A DNA stretch of 33,644 nt from assembly GCA_964544955.1 (NCBI GenBank), contig CAZJEB010000014.1:1-33644 (forward strand). The letters are read 5' to 3'. The notes under the pieces were generated by a model, which was not told the origin of the DNA, searched no databases, and was given only the letters and a program-made list of their open reading frames with translations. The DNA is from JAAZPT01 sp964544955 (GTDB taxonomy: Bacteria > Bacillota > Clostridia > Christensenellales > Aristaeellaceae). The position numbers were made by a program, and so were the translations under genes. How positions within the stretch are numbered: position 1 is the stretch's first letter; each line of letters begins with the position of its first letter. This document shows positions 8,046 to 15,792 of this stretch, in pieces.

Positions 8046-9251
8046 TTATTCTTTATCGCATAGGTTTAACAATTGCTCTTCAAGCCTATCAATATGCATT
8101 TTCATAGTAAAATTATTTGTATAGTATTTTTTAGCATTTTCAGCAAGCTCTATTTTTCTTTCTATGGGCATATTAATAAATTGTAATACTATATTTGCAA
8201 AAGCCTCAGGGCTTTCTGCTTTTGAACATAATCCGCAATCCGCTTCAGCAATAATATTTGCGGTTTCACCATTAATTGCCCCTAGTATGGGTTTTCCAAA
8301 GGCCATATAACTTTGAACTTTACCAGGCAATGTTCCATTTACAAGGGGGTCATCCTTCATGGTTACAATTAATGCATCAGCATTGTTGTAATAGTTTGGC
8401 ATACTATCAACAGGCAATCTGCCGGGCATATTTATACAGTCCTCTAAACCTAAAGAATCAACCAAAGCCACAATCCTTTCAAAGTCGGACCCATCGCCTA
8501 ATATTTGCCAATTTATATTATAATCCCTTAATATATCAGCAGCTTTAACTATAACATCAACATTTTGCATTTTGCCAACATTACCAGCGAACACAAATGT
8601 AAATTCTTTATTATTAATATTATTTGTTGGTGTTAAATTTTCAAAAAGAGCATCAGCAAACTGGGGAGTATAGTTTTCATCAGGTATGTATATATTATGA
8701 ACGCTTTCCATATATCCCTTAAATGACCTTGATGAATATGTAAGCATATCACAATTTTTATATATAAATTTACTAACACGCTTCATAAGCCTATAAAGCA
8801 ATGAGGTTTCCTTAACGTTCATTGCTGATAAGCAAGCTGGCCAAACATCCATTATATATAGCAAAATTTTCTTTTTTGACCTTTTCTTTAAAACCAATCC
8901 AGGTAGGCTCATTAGTATAGGTGATGTTGAATAGGCAAAAATAACATCAAAATCTAGTGGAGAAAAAAGGGCTTTCCATACAGAAGATACAGTATAGCTT
9001 ACATAATTTAATGCTAGCCCAAGTTTGCCTTTTTTTCTGCCAATTTCAAAAGTTCTTACAATTTTCACGCCATTTCTATATTCAAGCCTGTTTTTAAACC
9101 GTCTATATTTTTCAGGTATGTTGCCATGGGGATAGTTTGGTAAACCTGTGTATACTGTAACACTATGCCCACGCTTAACAAGCTCTTCGCAAATATCGGT
9201 TAAGCGAAAAGGTTCGGGATAATAATGTTGGTATACTACAGCTATTTTCAT
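8046..9251 (-). CDS. Glycosyltransferase family 4 protein (WbuB/WcaI-like)
   Basis: A 401-residue GT-B fold retaining glycosyltransferase that transfers a sugar from a nucleotide donor, probably to a surface polysaccharide or glycolipid. The N-terminal acceptor domain opens with MKIAVVYQHYYPEPFRLTDICEELVKRGHSVTVYTG-type family residues and GLPNYPHG. The C-terminal donor domain starts near FTFVFAGNVGKMQNVD and includes ILGDGSDFERI, GRLPVDSMPNYYNNADALIV and the donor-binding loop GKVQSYMAFGKPILGAINGE with downstream acidic residues. No transmembrane segment is obvious. No other cell-surface polysaccharide genes are nearby, so the product cannot be named. Gaps of 11 nt to the deaminase and 20 nt to the secreted protein support one operon. 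Confidence 0.88.
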   Translation of the reverse strand: MKIAVVYQHYYPEPFRLTDICEELVKRGHSVTVYTGLPNYPHGNIPEKYRRFKNRLEYRNGVKIVRTFEIGRKKGKLGLALNYVSYTVSSVWKALFSPLDFDVIFAYSTSPILMSLPGLVLKKRSKKKILLYIMDVWPACLSAMNVKETSLLYRLMKRVSKFIYKNCDMLTYSSRSFKGYMESVHNIYIPDENYTPQFADALFENLTPTNNINNKEFTFVFAGNVGKMQNVDVIVKAADILRDYNINWQILGDGSDFERIVALVDSLGLEDCINMPGRLPVDSMPNYYNNADALIVTMKDDPLVNGTLPGKVQSYMAFGKPILGAINGETANIIAEADCGLCSKAESPEAFANIVLQFINMPIERKIELAENAKKYYTNNFTMKMHIDRLEEQLLNLCDKE

Positions 9252-9262
9252 TTAAAACTCCA

Positions 9263-10558
9263 TTAAATGTTAAGCGATTTTGCAGCCTCTTTAGCCTCTA
9301 ACAAAACATCATTTTTATTAAATGTGGTGTATTCGCCATCTTTGTATAACACTTTGCCGTTTATCATTGTCATAACAACGTCAGAACCTTGAATGGAATA
9401 AATCAGATCCTGCTCTAAATCCAATTGTGGGCATGCTGTGCTTGTATTTAAATCAACTAATATAATATCGGCCAAATAGCCTTCTTTTAACAAGCCCAAG
9501 TTATTATAACCCAAAGCCTTTGCACCGTTTAAACCAACGGATTTAAGCGCTTGTGCTGGGGTAATTAGCATTGGGTCAAGGTGTTTTCCCTTTTGTAAAA
9601 GAGGGTAAGCCCTTAATTCTTCCCAAAGGTTTAGGTTGTTATTGCTGGCAACGCCATCTGTACCCAAACCAATGGGTATACCCATATCAAGCATTTTTTT
9701 ACTATTAGCTATACCACTGGCAAGCTTTAAATTGCTTACGGGGTTATGGGCAACAGTAAAATTCTTTTTAGCTACTAAATCAAAATCCTCATCAGTCAGC
9801 CATACACAGTGAGCAGCAATTACATTACAATCTAGTATTCCAGTTTTATCCAACATTTGGCTTGGTGTCATGCCAAAACGTTCCATTACAGTGTTAACTT
9901 CGGTTTGAGTTTCGCTAACATGGGTGTGTATTGGAACATTAAGCCTTTTTGCATGTTCTGCGGATAGCTCAAGAAGTTTTTGTGATACTAAATATGTGGA
10001 ATGGGGTGCTAAGCAGGTTTTAATTCTACCATCTGCCTTATTATTCCAAGCCTCTGTAAATCTTAAGCCTTCTTCAAAGTCTTTACATTTACCATCAAAG
10101 TCTGTCATGCCATAGGATAAGGCAGCACGCATTCCTGTACTTTCAACAGCTTTTGCTTGGGCATCCATAAACATATACATATCGCAGTAGCAAGTTGTGC
10201 CATACCTAAGCATTTCCATTATTCCAAGCTTTGTACCAGCCGAAACACTTTCATTTGTTAATTTCTTTTCCCTTGGGAATATAGCCTTATTAAGCCAATC
10301 CTCAAGTTTTAAATTGCCACCAACACTTCTTAATAGTGTCATAGGTGTGTGTGTATGTAAATTAATCATACCAGGCATTGCAAGGTTGCCTTTACCATCT
10401 ATTTCATTATCAAAATTAAAAGCAGGTGCAAAATCTTTTTTGCCTGCATATACAATAGTATTATCTAATATTTGTATTTCAGCATCATATATAAAAGGAA
10501 TATTAGTTTCTGTATCAACGCCTGGGTATAAAACTATATTCGTAATTTTCGTTTTCAT
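9263..10558 (-). CDS. mtaD: MtaD/SsnA-type amidohydrolase (5'-methylthioadenosine / S-adenosylhomocysteine deaminase)
   Basis: A 431-residue metal-dependent hydrolase of the TIM-barrel amidohydrolase superfamily. Metal ligands are in the expected order: LHTHTP (H68, H70), later HTHVSET, then AAHCVW, and GTDGVASNN near residue 300. The sequence LRYGTTCYCDMYMF and the VAHNPVSNLKLASG motif are typical of MTA/SAH deaminases, which convert these nucleosides to their inosine forms and so recycle the by-products of SAM-dependent reactions. Related families (chlorohydrolase, guanine deaminase) are less likely given the S/NLKLASG motif. TAAGGAG precedes the ATG. It is co-directional with ispH-rpsA upstream and a glycosyltransferase downstream. 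Confidence 0.88.
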   Translation of the reverse strand: MKTKITNIVLYPGVDTETNIPFIYDAEIQILDNTIVYAGKKDFAPAFNFDNEIDGKGNLAMPGMINLHTHTPMTLLRSVGGNLKLEDWLNKAIFPREKKLTNESVSAGTKLGIMEMLRYGTTCYCDMYMFMDAQAKAVESTGMRAALSYGMTDFDGKCKDFEEGLRFTEAWNNKADGRIKTCLAPHSTYLVSQKLLELSAEHAKRLNVPIHTHVSETQTEVNTVMERFGMTPSQMLDKTGILDCNVIAAHCVWLTDEDFDLVAKKNFTVAHNPVSNLKLASGIANSKKMLDMGIPIGLGTDGVASNNNLNLWEELRAYPLLQKGKHLDPMLITPAQALKSVGLNGAKALGYNNLGLLKEGYLADIILVDLNTSTACPQLDLEQDLIYSIQGSDVVMTMINGKVLYKDGEYTTFNKNDVLLEAKEAAKSLNI

Positions 10559-10570
10559 AATATCTCCTTA

Positions 10571-11065
10571 TTAGTTACCAACAAGTGCTGTAGTTGCATC
10601 TTGCATAATTTTAAGGTTCTCAATTAACTTTGCTAGAACTTCGTTAGTTGTTTGGCCTGTTTGTAACATTGTTGCATAACTTTCAATTATACCCTGGGTG
10701 GTATCAAAATATTGTTGTGGGTATAACCTTCCACTTTGACCAAAAAGCTGTATATTAAGTTTATTTAGTGTTTCCAAGGCGTACACATGCTGCCTTACTT
10801 TGCCTAATGTGTTAGATGTGCCACTTGCACCAGACCTGGATAGGTTCTCTGACTGGGTTAAAGCGTTTTTCATTTCCGTGTTTATCATGGTTTTTATTGA
10901 GGTATTTACTTTTTCCTGGGATAAATCCTTAGAGCCAAATAGCAAAAAAGATAGTGATACAATAAGTGCAATAGCTAACACTACAATCACAATTAAATAT
11001 TTAATTTTTGAATTATCAGAGCCAACTAAAATATTGCTTCTTTGGCCCCTGTATACATATTTCAT
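10571..11065 (-). CDS. Small single-pass membrane protein of unknown function
   Basis: A 164-residue protein. A basic N-terminus (MKYVYRGQRSNILVGSDNSKIK) is followed by one transmembrane helix (YLIVIVVLAIALIVSLSFLLF, about residues 24-44) and an external domain of about 115 residues predicted to be helical, with QSEN/NTLGKVRQHVYALETLNKLN. The GTG at 11074 could extend it by three codons, but the GAGGTG six bases before the ATG at 11065 supports that start. I do not recognise the family. It lies 12 nt upstream of the deaminase gene and is preceded by a long hairpin after rpsA. Confidence 0.7.
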   Translation of the reverse strand: MKYVYRGQRSNILVGSDNSKIKYLIVIVVLAIALIVSLSFLLFGSKDLSQEKVNTSIKTMINTEMKNALTQSENLSRSGASGTSNTLGKVRQHVYALETLNKLNIQLFGQSGRLYPQQYFDTTQGIIESYATMLQTGQTTNEVLAKLIENLKIMQDATTALVGN

Positions 11066-11087
11066 AAAATACACCTCAATATAAAAT

Positions 11088-11129
11088 GGAGTAAAGGAAA
11101 AACAAGAAAACTCTGCCTTCCTTTACTCC
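11088..11129. repeat. Long inverted repeat between ispH-rpsA and the small membrane gene
   Basis: Twelve perfectly paired bases (GGAGTAAAGGAA at 11088-11099, TTCCTTTACTCC at 11118-11129) with an 18-nt loop. On the minus strand it is followed by ATTTTATATT, a weak T-tract, so it could be a partial terminator, attenuator or RNA-processing hairpin within the operon. Confidence 0.6.
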
Positions 11130-11145
11130 GAAAAATTCTTACGGC

Positions 11146-13224
11146 TTATTCTTCCGTTTTTTCTTCTACAACTTCTTCAACAACTTCTTCTACAAAATCT
11201 TCTGGAGCTTCACCAAACAATTGGCTATCATCTTCTAAAAGATCAGAGCTGTCAAGAGCTTCATCTGCTAAAACTTCACGAATGCTTAAGCTTATGCGGT
11301 GAGCGTTGGGGTCTACGTTAAGTATTTTAACCCTTACTACATCGCCAACTTGTACAGCATCCTCAACCTTTTGTATACGGTTAAGGGCACATTGTGAAAT
11401 GTGTACTAAACCATCAAGGCCGGGTTCTAGTTCAACAAAAGCACCAAATGTTGTAATTCTAACAACTTTGCCTTCTACAACGCTACCAACAATGTATTTT
11501 TCTTCAGCAACTTCCCATGGGCGGGCGGTTAACTGTTTTAAACCTAATTGTATACGTTCGCGTTCTTGGTCAAGGGATAGTATTTTAACCTTAACCTTTT
11601 GGTCGGGCTTAACTACGTCTGATGGTTGTTTAACCCTTGCCCATGATAAATCGGTTATGTGGATAAGACCATCAATACCACCGATATCAACAAATGCGCC
11701 AAAGTTTGTTAAGCGACGAACAACGCCATCAACAACTTCGCCTTCAGCAAGTGTTTGCCAAATTTCAGCTTTTTTAGCAGCAGCTTCTTCTTGCATTACA
11801 ACCTTGCGGCTTGCAACAATGCGTTTTTTCTGTTTGTCAAGTTCAATAATTCTAAGCCTTAATGTTTGGCCTTTGAATTCTTCTAAGTTTTCAACGTAGC
11901 GATTTGCTAATTGTGATGCAGGTATGAAAGCACGAACACCATCAATGTTGGCTATTATACCGCCCTTAACAACATCCTTTGCTACAGCTTCAACAACCTC
12001 GTTGTTTTCATGCTTTGCAACAAGTGCATCCCAAACTTTGCGGTTAACAATGTTACGCTGAGATAATAATACATTGCCTTCGCCATCGTTTACTTTCACC
12101 ACTTCTACTTCGATTTCGTCGCCCATTTTAACATCTTTATCAGCTAATTCGCTGCGCTTAATGAGCCCATCGGATTTGAAGCCGATGTTAACACAAACTT
12201 CATCCTCAGTGATTTGAACGACTGTACCTGTCATAACTTGGCCGGGCCTAATTTTAACCAATGTTGCTTCAATATCGGCTAAAAAATCAGCATTAGCTTG
12301 TTCCTCGGTTTTGGCTGTGGGGGCTGCATTATCAAGAACTACTTGACTTTCTTCAGCTGCAATTTCCTGGGTAAGAACTTCTTCCTTATTTTCGATGTCT
12401 GTCATGCGTGTAATAACCTCCTTGAGTGACCATTCCGGCGTAGATGCACCGGCTGTGATCCCAATTATATCCGTATTTATATCTGCAAAGCCCATCGGTA
12501 TATCCGACGCGCGCTCTACCATAATTGTTCTGCTACATAATTCCTTACAAGAATTATATAACTTGCGAGTATTGGCACTATTTTTGCCACCAATAACTAT
12601 CATCGCATTAGCCTTTTTGGCTATTTCCCTTGCTGATTTTTGCCTTAGTATTGTTGCAGTGCATATGGTATCCATAAGCACTAAGTTTTTTACCTTGCTT
12701 TTTAAAAAGGTTGTAATTTCCTCCCAATCTTCATGGGGGAAAGTTGTTTGAGCAACGGCCAAGGCTTCATCAATTTGGGGCAAATCCTTTGCCTCATCAA
12801 CGTTGTTTACTGTGTAAACAGCGCCACTGCACCAACCTACGGTACCAATTATTTCTGGATGGTTTTTATCACCAACTATTATAACGGGTAAACCGTCCTT
12901 GCTATAATCGGCAACTTTTTTATGCAATCTATCAACAAAGGGGCATGTTAAATCAACTACATTTAAGTTAAAATCGTTGCACTGTTTTAATACAGCGGGT
13001 GAAACACCATGGCTTCTTATAAGCACGGTTTCGCCTTTAACATCCTCAAGTTTATTTACTGCGTAAACGCCTGCATTTTCAAGCTTGTTTATAACTTCAG
13101 GGTTATGTACTAACTCGCCAAAACTATTTATTACATTATCAACATTTGATACGCTTAAAGCGGAATCAATTGCTCTTTTTACACCCACGCAAAAACCTGC
13201 ATGGTCTGCAACAATAATTGGCAT
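11146..13224 (-). CDS. ispH-rpsA: Bifunctional IspH (HMBPP reductase) - ribosomal protein S1 fusion
   Basis: A 692-residue fusion. Residues 1-~275 are IspH, the [4Fe-4S] enzyme that makes isopentenyl and dimethylallyl diphosphate: cluster cysteines in AGFCVGVK (C12), DLTCPFV and DTICTAT, plus NSFGELVHNPEV, NHPEIIGT and AGASTPEW. After an acidic linker come four S1 RNA-binding domains (about 322-391, 405-475, 492-561, 576-650) and an acidic tail. The third and fourth carry the FGAFV-x-GLIHI/GLVHIS signatures. Such fusions are known in Clostridia. At the junction, AAGGAGG (12417-12423) precedes an in-frame ATG at 12405, which could give a separate 419-residue S1. The main start has AAAGGAT seven bases upstream. 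Confidence 0.96.
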   Translation of the reverse strand: MPIIVADHAGFCVGVKRAIDSALSVSNVDNVINSFGELVHNPEVINKLENAGVYAVNKLEDVKGETVLIRSHGVSPAVLKQCNDFNLNVVDLTCPFVDRLHKKVADYSKDGLPVIIVGDKNHPEIIGTVGWCSGAVYTVNNVDEAKDLPQIDEALAVAQTTFPHEDWEEITTFLKSKVKNLVLMDTICTATILRQKSAREIAKKANAMIVIGGKNSANTRKLYNSCKELCSRTIMVERASDIPMGFADINTDIIGITAGASTPEWSLKEVITRMTDIENKEEVLTQEIAAEESQVVLDNAAPTAKTEEQANADFLADIEATLVKIRPGQVMTGTVVQITEDEVCVNIGFKSDGLIKRSELADKDVKMGDEIEVEVVKVNDGEGNVLLSQRNIVNRKVWDALVAKHENNEVVEAVAKDVVKGGIIANIDGVRAFIPASQLANRYVENLEEFKGQTLRLRIIELDKQKKRIVASRKVVMQEEAAAKKAEIWQTLAEGEVVDGVVRRLTNFGAFVDIGGIDGLIHITDLSWARVKQPSDVVKPDQKVKVKILSLDQERERIQLGLKQLTARPWEVAEEKYIVGSVVEGKVVRITTFGAFVELEPGLDGLVHISQCALNRIQKVEDAVQVGDVVRVKILNVDPNAHRISLSIREVLADEALDSSDLLEDDSQLFGEAPEDFVEEVVEEVVEEKTEE
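12403..12423 (-). promoter_or_regulatory. Internal ribosome binding site and ATG at the IspH/S1 junction
   Basis: Read on the minus strand: AAGGAGG, 11 bases, then ATG in frame with the fusion (residue 274, MTDIENKEE). IspH homology ends just before it. This is the strongest SD-like sequence seen inside a coding region in this window. The spacing is a little longer than ideal. Confidence 0.45.
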
Positions 13225-13309
13225 ACATATATCCTTTCAATTATACAATACTTCATCACCTAAATAATTTCAAGTTTTTTTAGCATAAATCCTTTAAAAA
13301 ATACATATT

Positions 13310-13948
13310 TTATATATTTTTAACAAATTTGCTATATACATCCTTCATTCTTTGTGTAAAAAGCTCACAAGTATGTGTGCTTACACCTTGTTCAAGAAGG
13401 TCGGTATAATCCATTGGATCACCAAAAACAACTTTAGTTTTCCTAAATAGTTTAATTTTACCATTAATTAAAGCAGGAACTACTGGTGCACCACTTCTCA
13501 TAACCAATAGGGCAGCGCCACCTTCAGGTTCTTGCATTATTCCTGGCTTATGGCGTGTGCCTTCAGGGAATAATCCAATAACACCCTTATTTTTAAGCAC
13601 ACTTAAGCATTCTCTTATAGCTTTTAAATCGGTTCCTTTTCTGTTTATAGGTATCATATACGCTTTTTTAAGTATATAAGCAAAGGGTTTACACTTAGTT
13701 AACTCTTTCTTTGCTAAAAAATGTATGGGGTATTTTTTTAATGGAGCCGCTACTGCAAGTGGGTCAAGAAAGCTTTTGTGGTTAGCAACTAAAACGTAGG
13801 GGGCTTCGTATTGGTTAAGTTTTTCAACGCCCACATATTCCAAGGGGAATATTGTGCTAAATAAGAATGCGGCAACCACCCTTAATAATCTATATGCAAA
13901 TGTTGTTTTTTGATTTCCGTCTTTATCAAACTCGATGTTTTGACTCAT
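13310..13948 (-). CDS. plsC: 1-acyl-sn-glycerol-3-phosphate acyltransferase (PlsC family)
   Basis: A 212-residue membrane-associated acyltransferase that makes phosphatidic acid from lysophosphatidic acid. Motifs: NHKSFLDPLA (NHx4D catalytic pair), PINRKGTDLKAIRE, LFPEGTRHKPG (substrate-binding FPEGTR), and the later VVPALINGK segment. A hydrophobic stretch near the N-terminus (LLRVVAAFLFSTIFPL) should anchor it. Its ATG overlaps the cmk TGA stop (ATGA), a translationally coupled arrangement; GAGG lies eight bases upstream. Order HutP-like, cmk, plsC, ispH-rpsA matches a recurrent clostridial cluster. Confidence 0.93.
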   Translation of the reverse strand: MSQNIEFDKDGNQKTTFAYRLLRVVAAFLFSTIFPLEYVGVEKLNQYEAPYVLVANHKSFLDPLAVAAPLKKYPIHFLAKKELTKCKPFAYILKKAYMIPINRKGTDLKAIRECLSVLKNKGVIGLFPEGTRHKPGIMQEPEGGAALLVMRSGAPVVPALINGKIKLFRKTKVVFGDPMDYTDLLEQGVSTHTCELFTQRMKDVYSKFVKNI

Positions 13949-14601
13949 TTGCTATTCCTCACTATTTGTAAAATACTTTCAACTACCTCATCCAAGCTCA
14001 TGTTGGATGAATCAAGCAAGTGGGCATCATCAGCTTTTTTTAAGGGGTTTAGGGCTCTGTTGCTATCTTGATAATCCCTTTTAATAACAGCTGCAAGAAT
14101 TTCTTCATAGCTATTAGTTGATAAGTTCTGTTTAAAACGCCTATTTGCCCTTGTTTCAGGGCTGGCTGTTAAATATATTTTTACCTCAGCATCAGTTAAT
14201 ACATTTGTGCCCGTATCGCGCCCATCAAGCACCATATCCCTTGTTTTAGCAATTTTTCTTTGCTCTTTAACAAGTTTTTCTCTAACTATTCCCATTTTAG
14301 ATAGAGTGGAGGCGGCCATGGAAACCTCGGGTGTTCTAATATAATCGTCAACAGCGGTTCCGTTTAATAATGTTTTTTGTTTTCCATTGCTAAATGCTAC
14401 CGATATTTCAACTTCGTCAATTATGGCTGCAACAGCTAATTCATCCTCTACGGATATTCCTTTTTCTATACAAAAGTATGCAAAGGCTCTATACATTGCG
14501 CCAGTATCTAAATGTAATATGGAAAGCCTTTTAGCAATTTCATCAGCTACGGTTGACTTTCCAGCTCCAACAGGTCCATCTATAGTTATGTTTAAGGGCA
14601 T
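13945..14601 (-). CDS. cmk: Cytidylate kinase
   Basis: A 218-residue (d)CMP kinase that phosphorylates CMP and dCMP with ATP. The P-loop is at the N-terminus (ITIDGPVGAGKSTVADEIAKRL); LDTGAMYRAFA, LDGRDTGTNV (where RD-x-G-T is the CMP-binding motif) and RANRRF plus DYQDSNRALNPL follow in the family order. An in-frame ATG at 14622 would add seven residues, but it overlaps the HutP-like gene, and AAAGGAG lies right before the ATG at 14601. It overlaps plsC by four bases. Confidence 0.96.
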   Translation of the reverse strand: MPLNITIDGPVGAGKSTVADEIAKRLSILHLDTGAMYRAFAYFCIEKGISVEDELAVAAIIDEVEISVAFSNGKQKTLLNGTAVDDYIRTPEVSMAASTLSKMGIVREKLVKEQRKIAKTRDMVLDGRDTGTNVLTDAEVKIYLTASPETRANRRFKQNLSTNSYEEILAAVIKRDYQDSNRALNPLKKADDAHLLDSSNMSLDEVVESILQIVRNSK

Positions 14602-14611
14602 ATTTTCTCCT

Positions 14612-15034
14612 TTATAATGCACGGTGTCCCATACCTACGCAAATTTCATTTAAATGGCTAAGGCCAATTTCAAAAAACACAGCTACAACAAGGTGCTCGC
14701 CACTTCGGGCAATTGCAATTTTACCGCCTATACTAAGGCCCATTGCTTTTTGGGATATTTGGCTAATTGCTTCCCTGGCTGCGCCAGCTACAGCACCTTG
14801 CTCCAAATGACTATCCTCTATTAAGCCCTCTCGCTTGGAGGCAACAACTGCACGTTCTATTATTTTAACAACACTTGGTAAAAACTCTCCACCATAATCA
14901 ACTGCGGCAGTTTTTATACCATTTTCAAGCATTTTAGCTTTTAAAGTTTGCTCCTCTGTGCGGCTGCTTGTTAAGCTTAGCAACACAGCAGCCCGCGCAA
15001 CTTCTCGGCTACCAATTTTTAAGTCGGTGCTCAT
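14612..15034 (-). CDS. HutP-family RNA-binding protein
   Basis: A 140-residue protein with the clostridial HutP-family pattern: REVARAAVLLSLTSSR, VDYGGEFLPSVVKIIERAVVASKREG, EDSHLEQGAVAGAAREA, GGKIAIARSGEHLVVAVFFEIGLSHLNE and GMGHRAL. HutP of Bacillus subtilis is a histidine- and Mg-dependent antiterminator of the histidine-use operon. Here no hut gene is near, and of the HxxxH-type metal pair only one His (H76) is obvious, so it may sense something else. First gene of the cmk/plsC/ispH-rpsA run, with GGAGG four bases before the ATG and a good promoter at 15064-15092. Confidence 0.85.
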   Translation of the reverse strand: MSTDLKIGSREVARAAVLLSLTSSRTEEQTLKAKMLENGIKTAAVDYGGEFLPSVVKIIERAVVASKREGLIEDSHLEQGAVAGAAREAISQISQKAMGLSIGGKIAIARSGEHLVVAVFFEIGLSHLNEICVGMGHRAL

Positions 15035-15063
15035 AATGCCTCCATTATGTTTATTTGCACTAT

Positions 15064-15092
15064 ATTATACTATATAACACAAAACATTACAA
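15064..15092 (-). promoter_or_regulatory. Promoter for the HutP-cmk-plsC run
   Basis: On the minus strand: TTGTAA (15087-15092), 17-bp spacer, TATAAT (15064-15069), 30 nt upstream of the HutP-like start. Confidence 0.65.
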
Positions 15093-15119
15093 TAAATGTA
15101 AAATCAAATTCTTACTTTA

Positions 15120-15147
15120 TTGCCAAATTTAAAGCCTATGTTATAAT
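15120..15147 (+). promoter_or_regulatory. Promoter for the cyclophilin gene
   Basis: TTGCCA (15120-15125, 5/6), 16-bp spacer, TATAAT (15142-15147) with an extended -10 TG one base upstream (TGTTATAAT). It is divergent from the HutP promoter. Confidence 0.7.
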
Positions 15148-15180
15148 ATATTTTATAAACTAAGAAAGAAGGTTAAAATT

Positions 15181-15702
15181 ATGGATAATAAAATTCCTCA
15201 ATTTACAATAAAAATGCTTAATGGCGATGTTATGGAAGGTGAACTTTACCCAGAAATAGCACCAGAATCCGTTGGTAACTTTATAGAACTTGCTAATAAG
15301 GGCTTTTACAATGGTTTGATATTTCACAGGGTTATACCTGGCTTTATGATTCAAGGCGGTTGCCCAAAAGGCATGGGTATAGGCGGACCTGGCTACAATA
15401 TAAAAGGCGAGTTTTCTCAAAATGGCTTTAAGAATGATTTGAAACATACTGAAGGCGTGCTAAGCATGGCTAGGAGCATGATGCCCGACTCTGCAGGCTC
15501 ACAATTTTTTATTATGACAAGTGATTCACCTCACCTTGATGGATCATATGCAGCCTTTGGAAAGATAACAAAAGGCCTGGATAATGCATTTAAAATAGTA
15601 AATGTAAAAAGAAATATGCAGGATAAACCCTTAGAACCACAAACAATTGAAAGTATTACAGTTGAAACTTTTGGTAAGGAATACCCTTTTACAAAAAGAT
15701 AA
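15181..15702 (+). CDS. Peptidyl-prolyl cis-trans isomerase, cyclophilin type
   Basis: A 173-residue, single-domain cyclophilin that speeds proline isomerisation in protein folding. The catalytic arginine is in IFHRVIPGFMIQGGCP (R50), followed by LSMARSMMPDSAGSQFFIM and HLDGSYAAFGKI. There is no signal peptide, so it is probably cytoplasmic. The ATG is preceded by AAGAAGG. It is a single-gene unit with its own promoter and a strong terminator. Confidence 0.95.
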   Translation: MDNKIPQFTIKMLNGDVMEGELYPEIAPESVGNFIELANKGFYNGLIFHRVIPGFMIQGGCPKGMGIGGPGYNIKGEFSQNGFKNDLKHTEGVLSMARSMMPDSAGSQFFIMTSDSPHLDGSYAAFGKITKGLDNAFKIVNVKRNMQDKPLEPQTIESITVETFGKEYPFTKR

Positions 15703-15706
15703 GTTT

Positions 15707-15747
15707 ACAGCTTTGAGCCTTGTTTTTATTGCTCAAAGCTGTTTTTT
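15707..15747 (+). terminator. Terminator after the cyclophilin gene
   Basis: A 12-bp stem (ACAGCTTTGAGC 15707-15718 with GCTCAAAGCTGT 15731-15742), 12-nt loop, then a T-run. Confidence 0.9.
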
Positions 15748-15757
15748 ATAGTATAAT
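15729..15757 (+). promoter_or_regulatory. Possible promoter for the hflX gene, overlapping the terminator
   Basis: TTGCTC (15729-15734), 17-bp spacer, TATAAT (15752-15757). The -10 is perfect but the -35 is weak and lies in the terminator stem. GGAGG follows at 15782-15786. Confidence 0.4.
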
Positions 15758-15792
15758 AATTAAATGAATACAAAAAAATATGGAGGATATTA

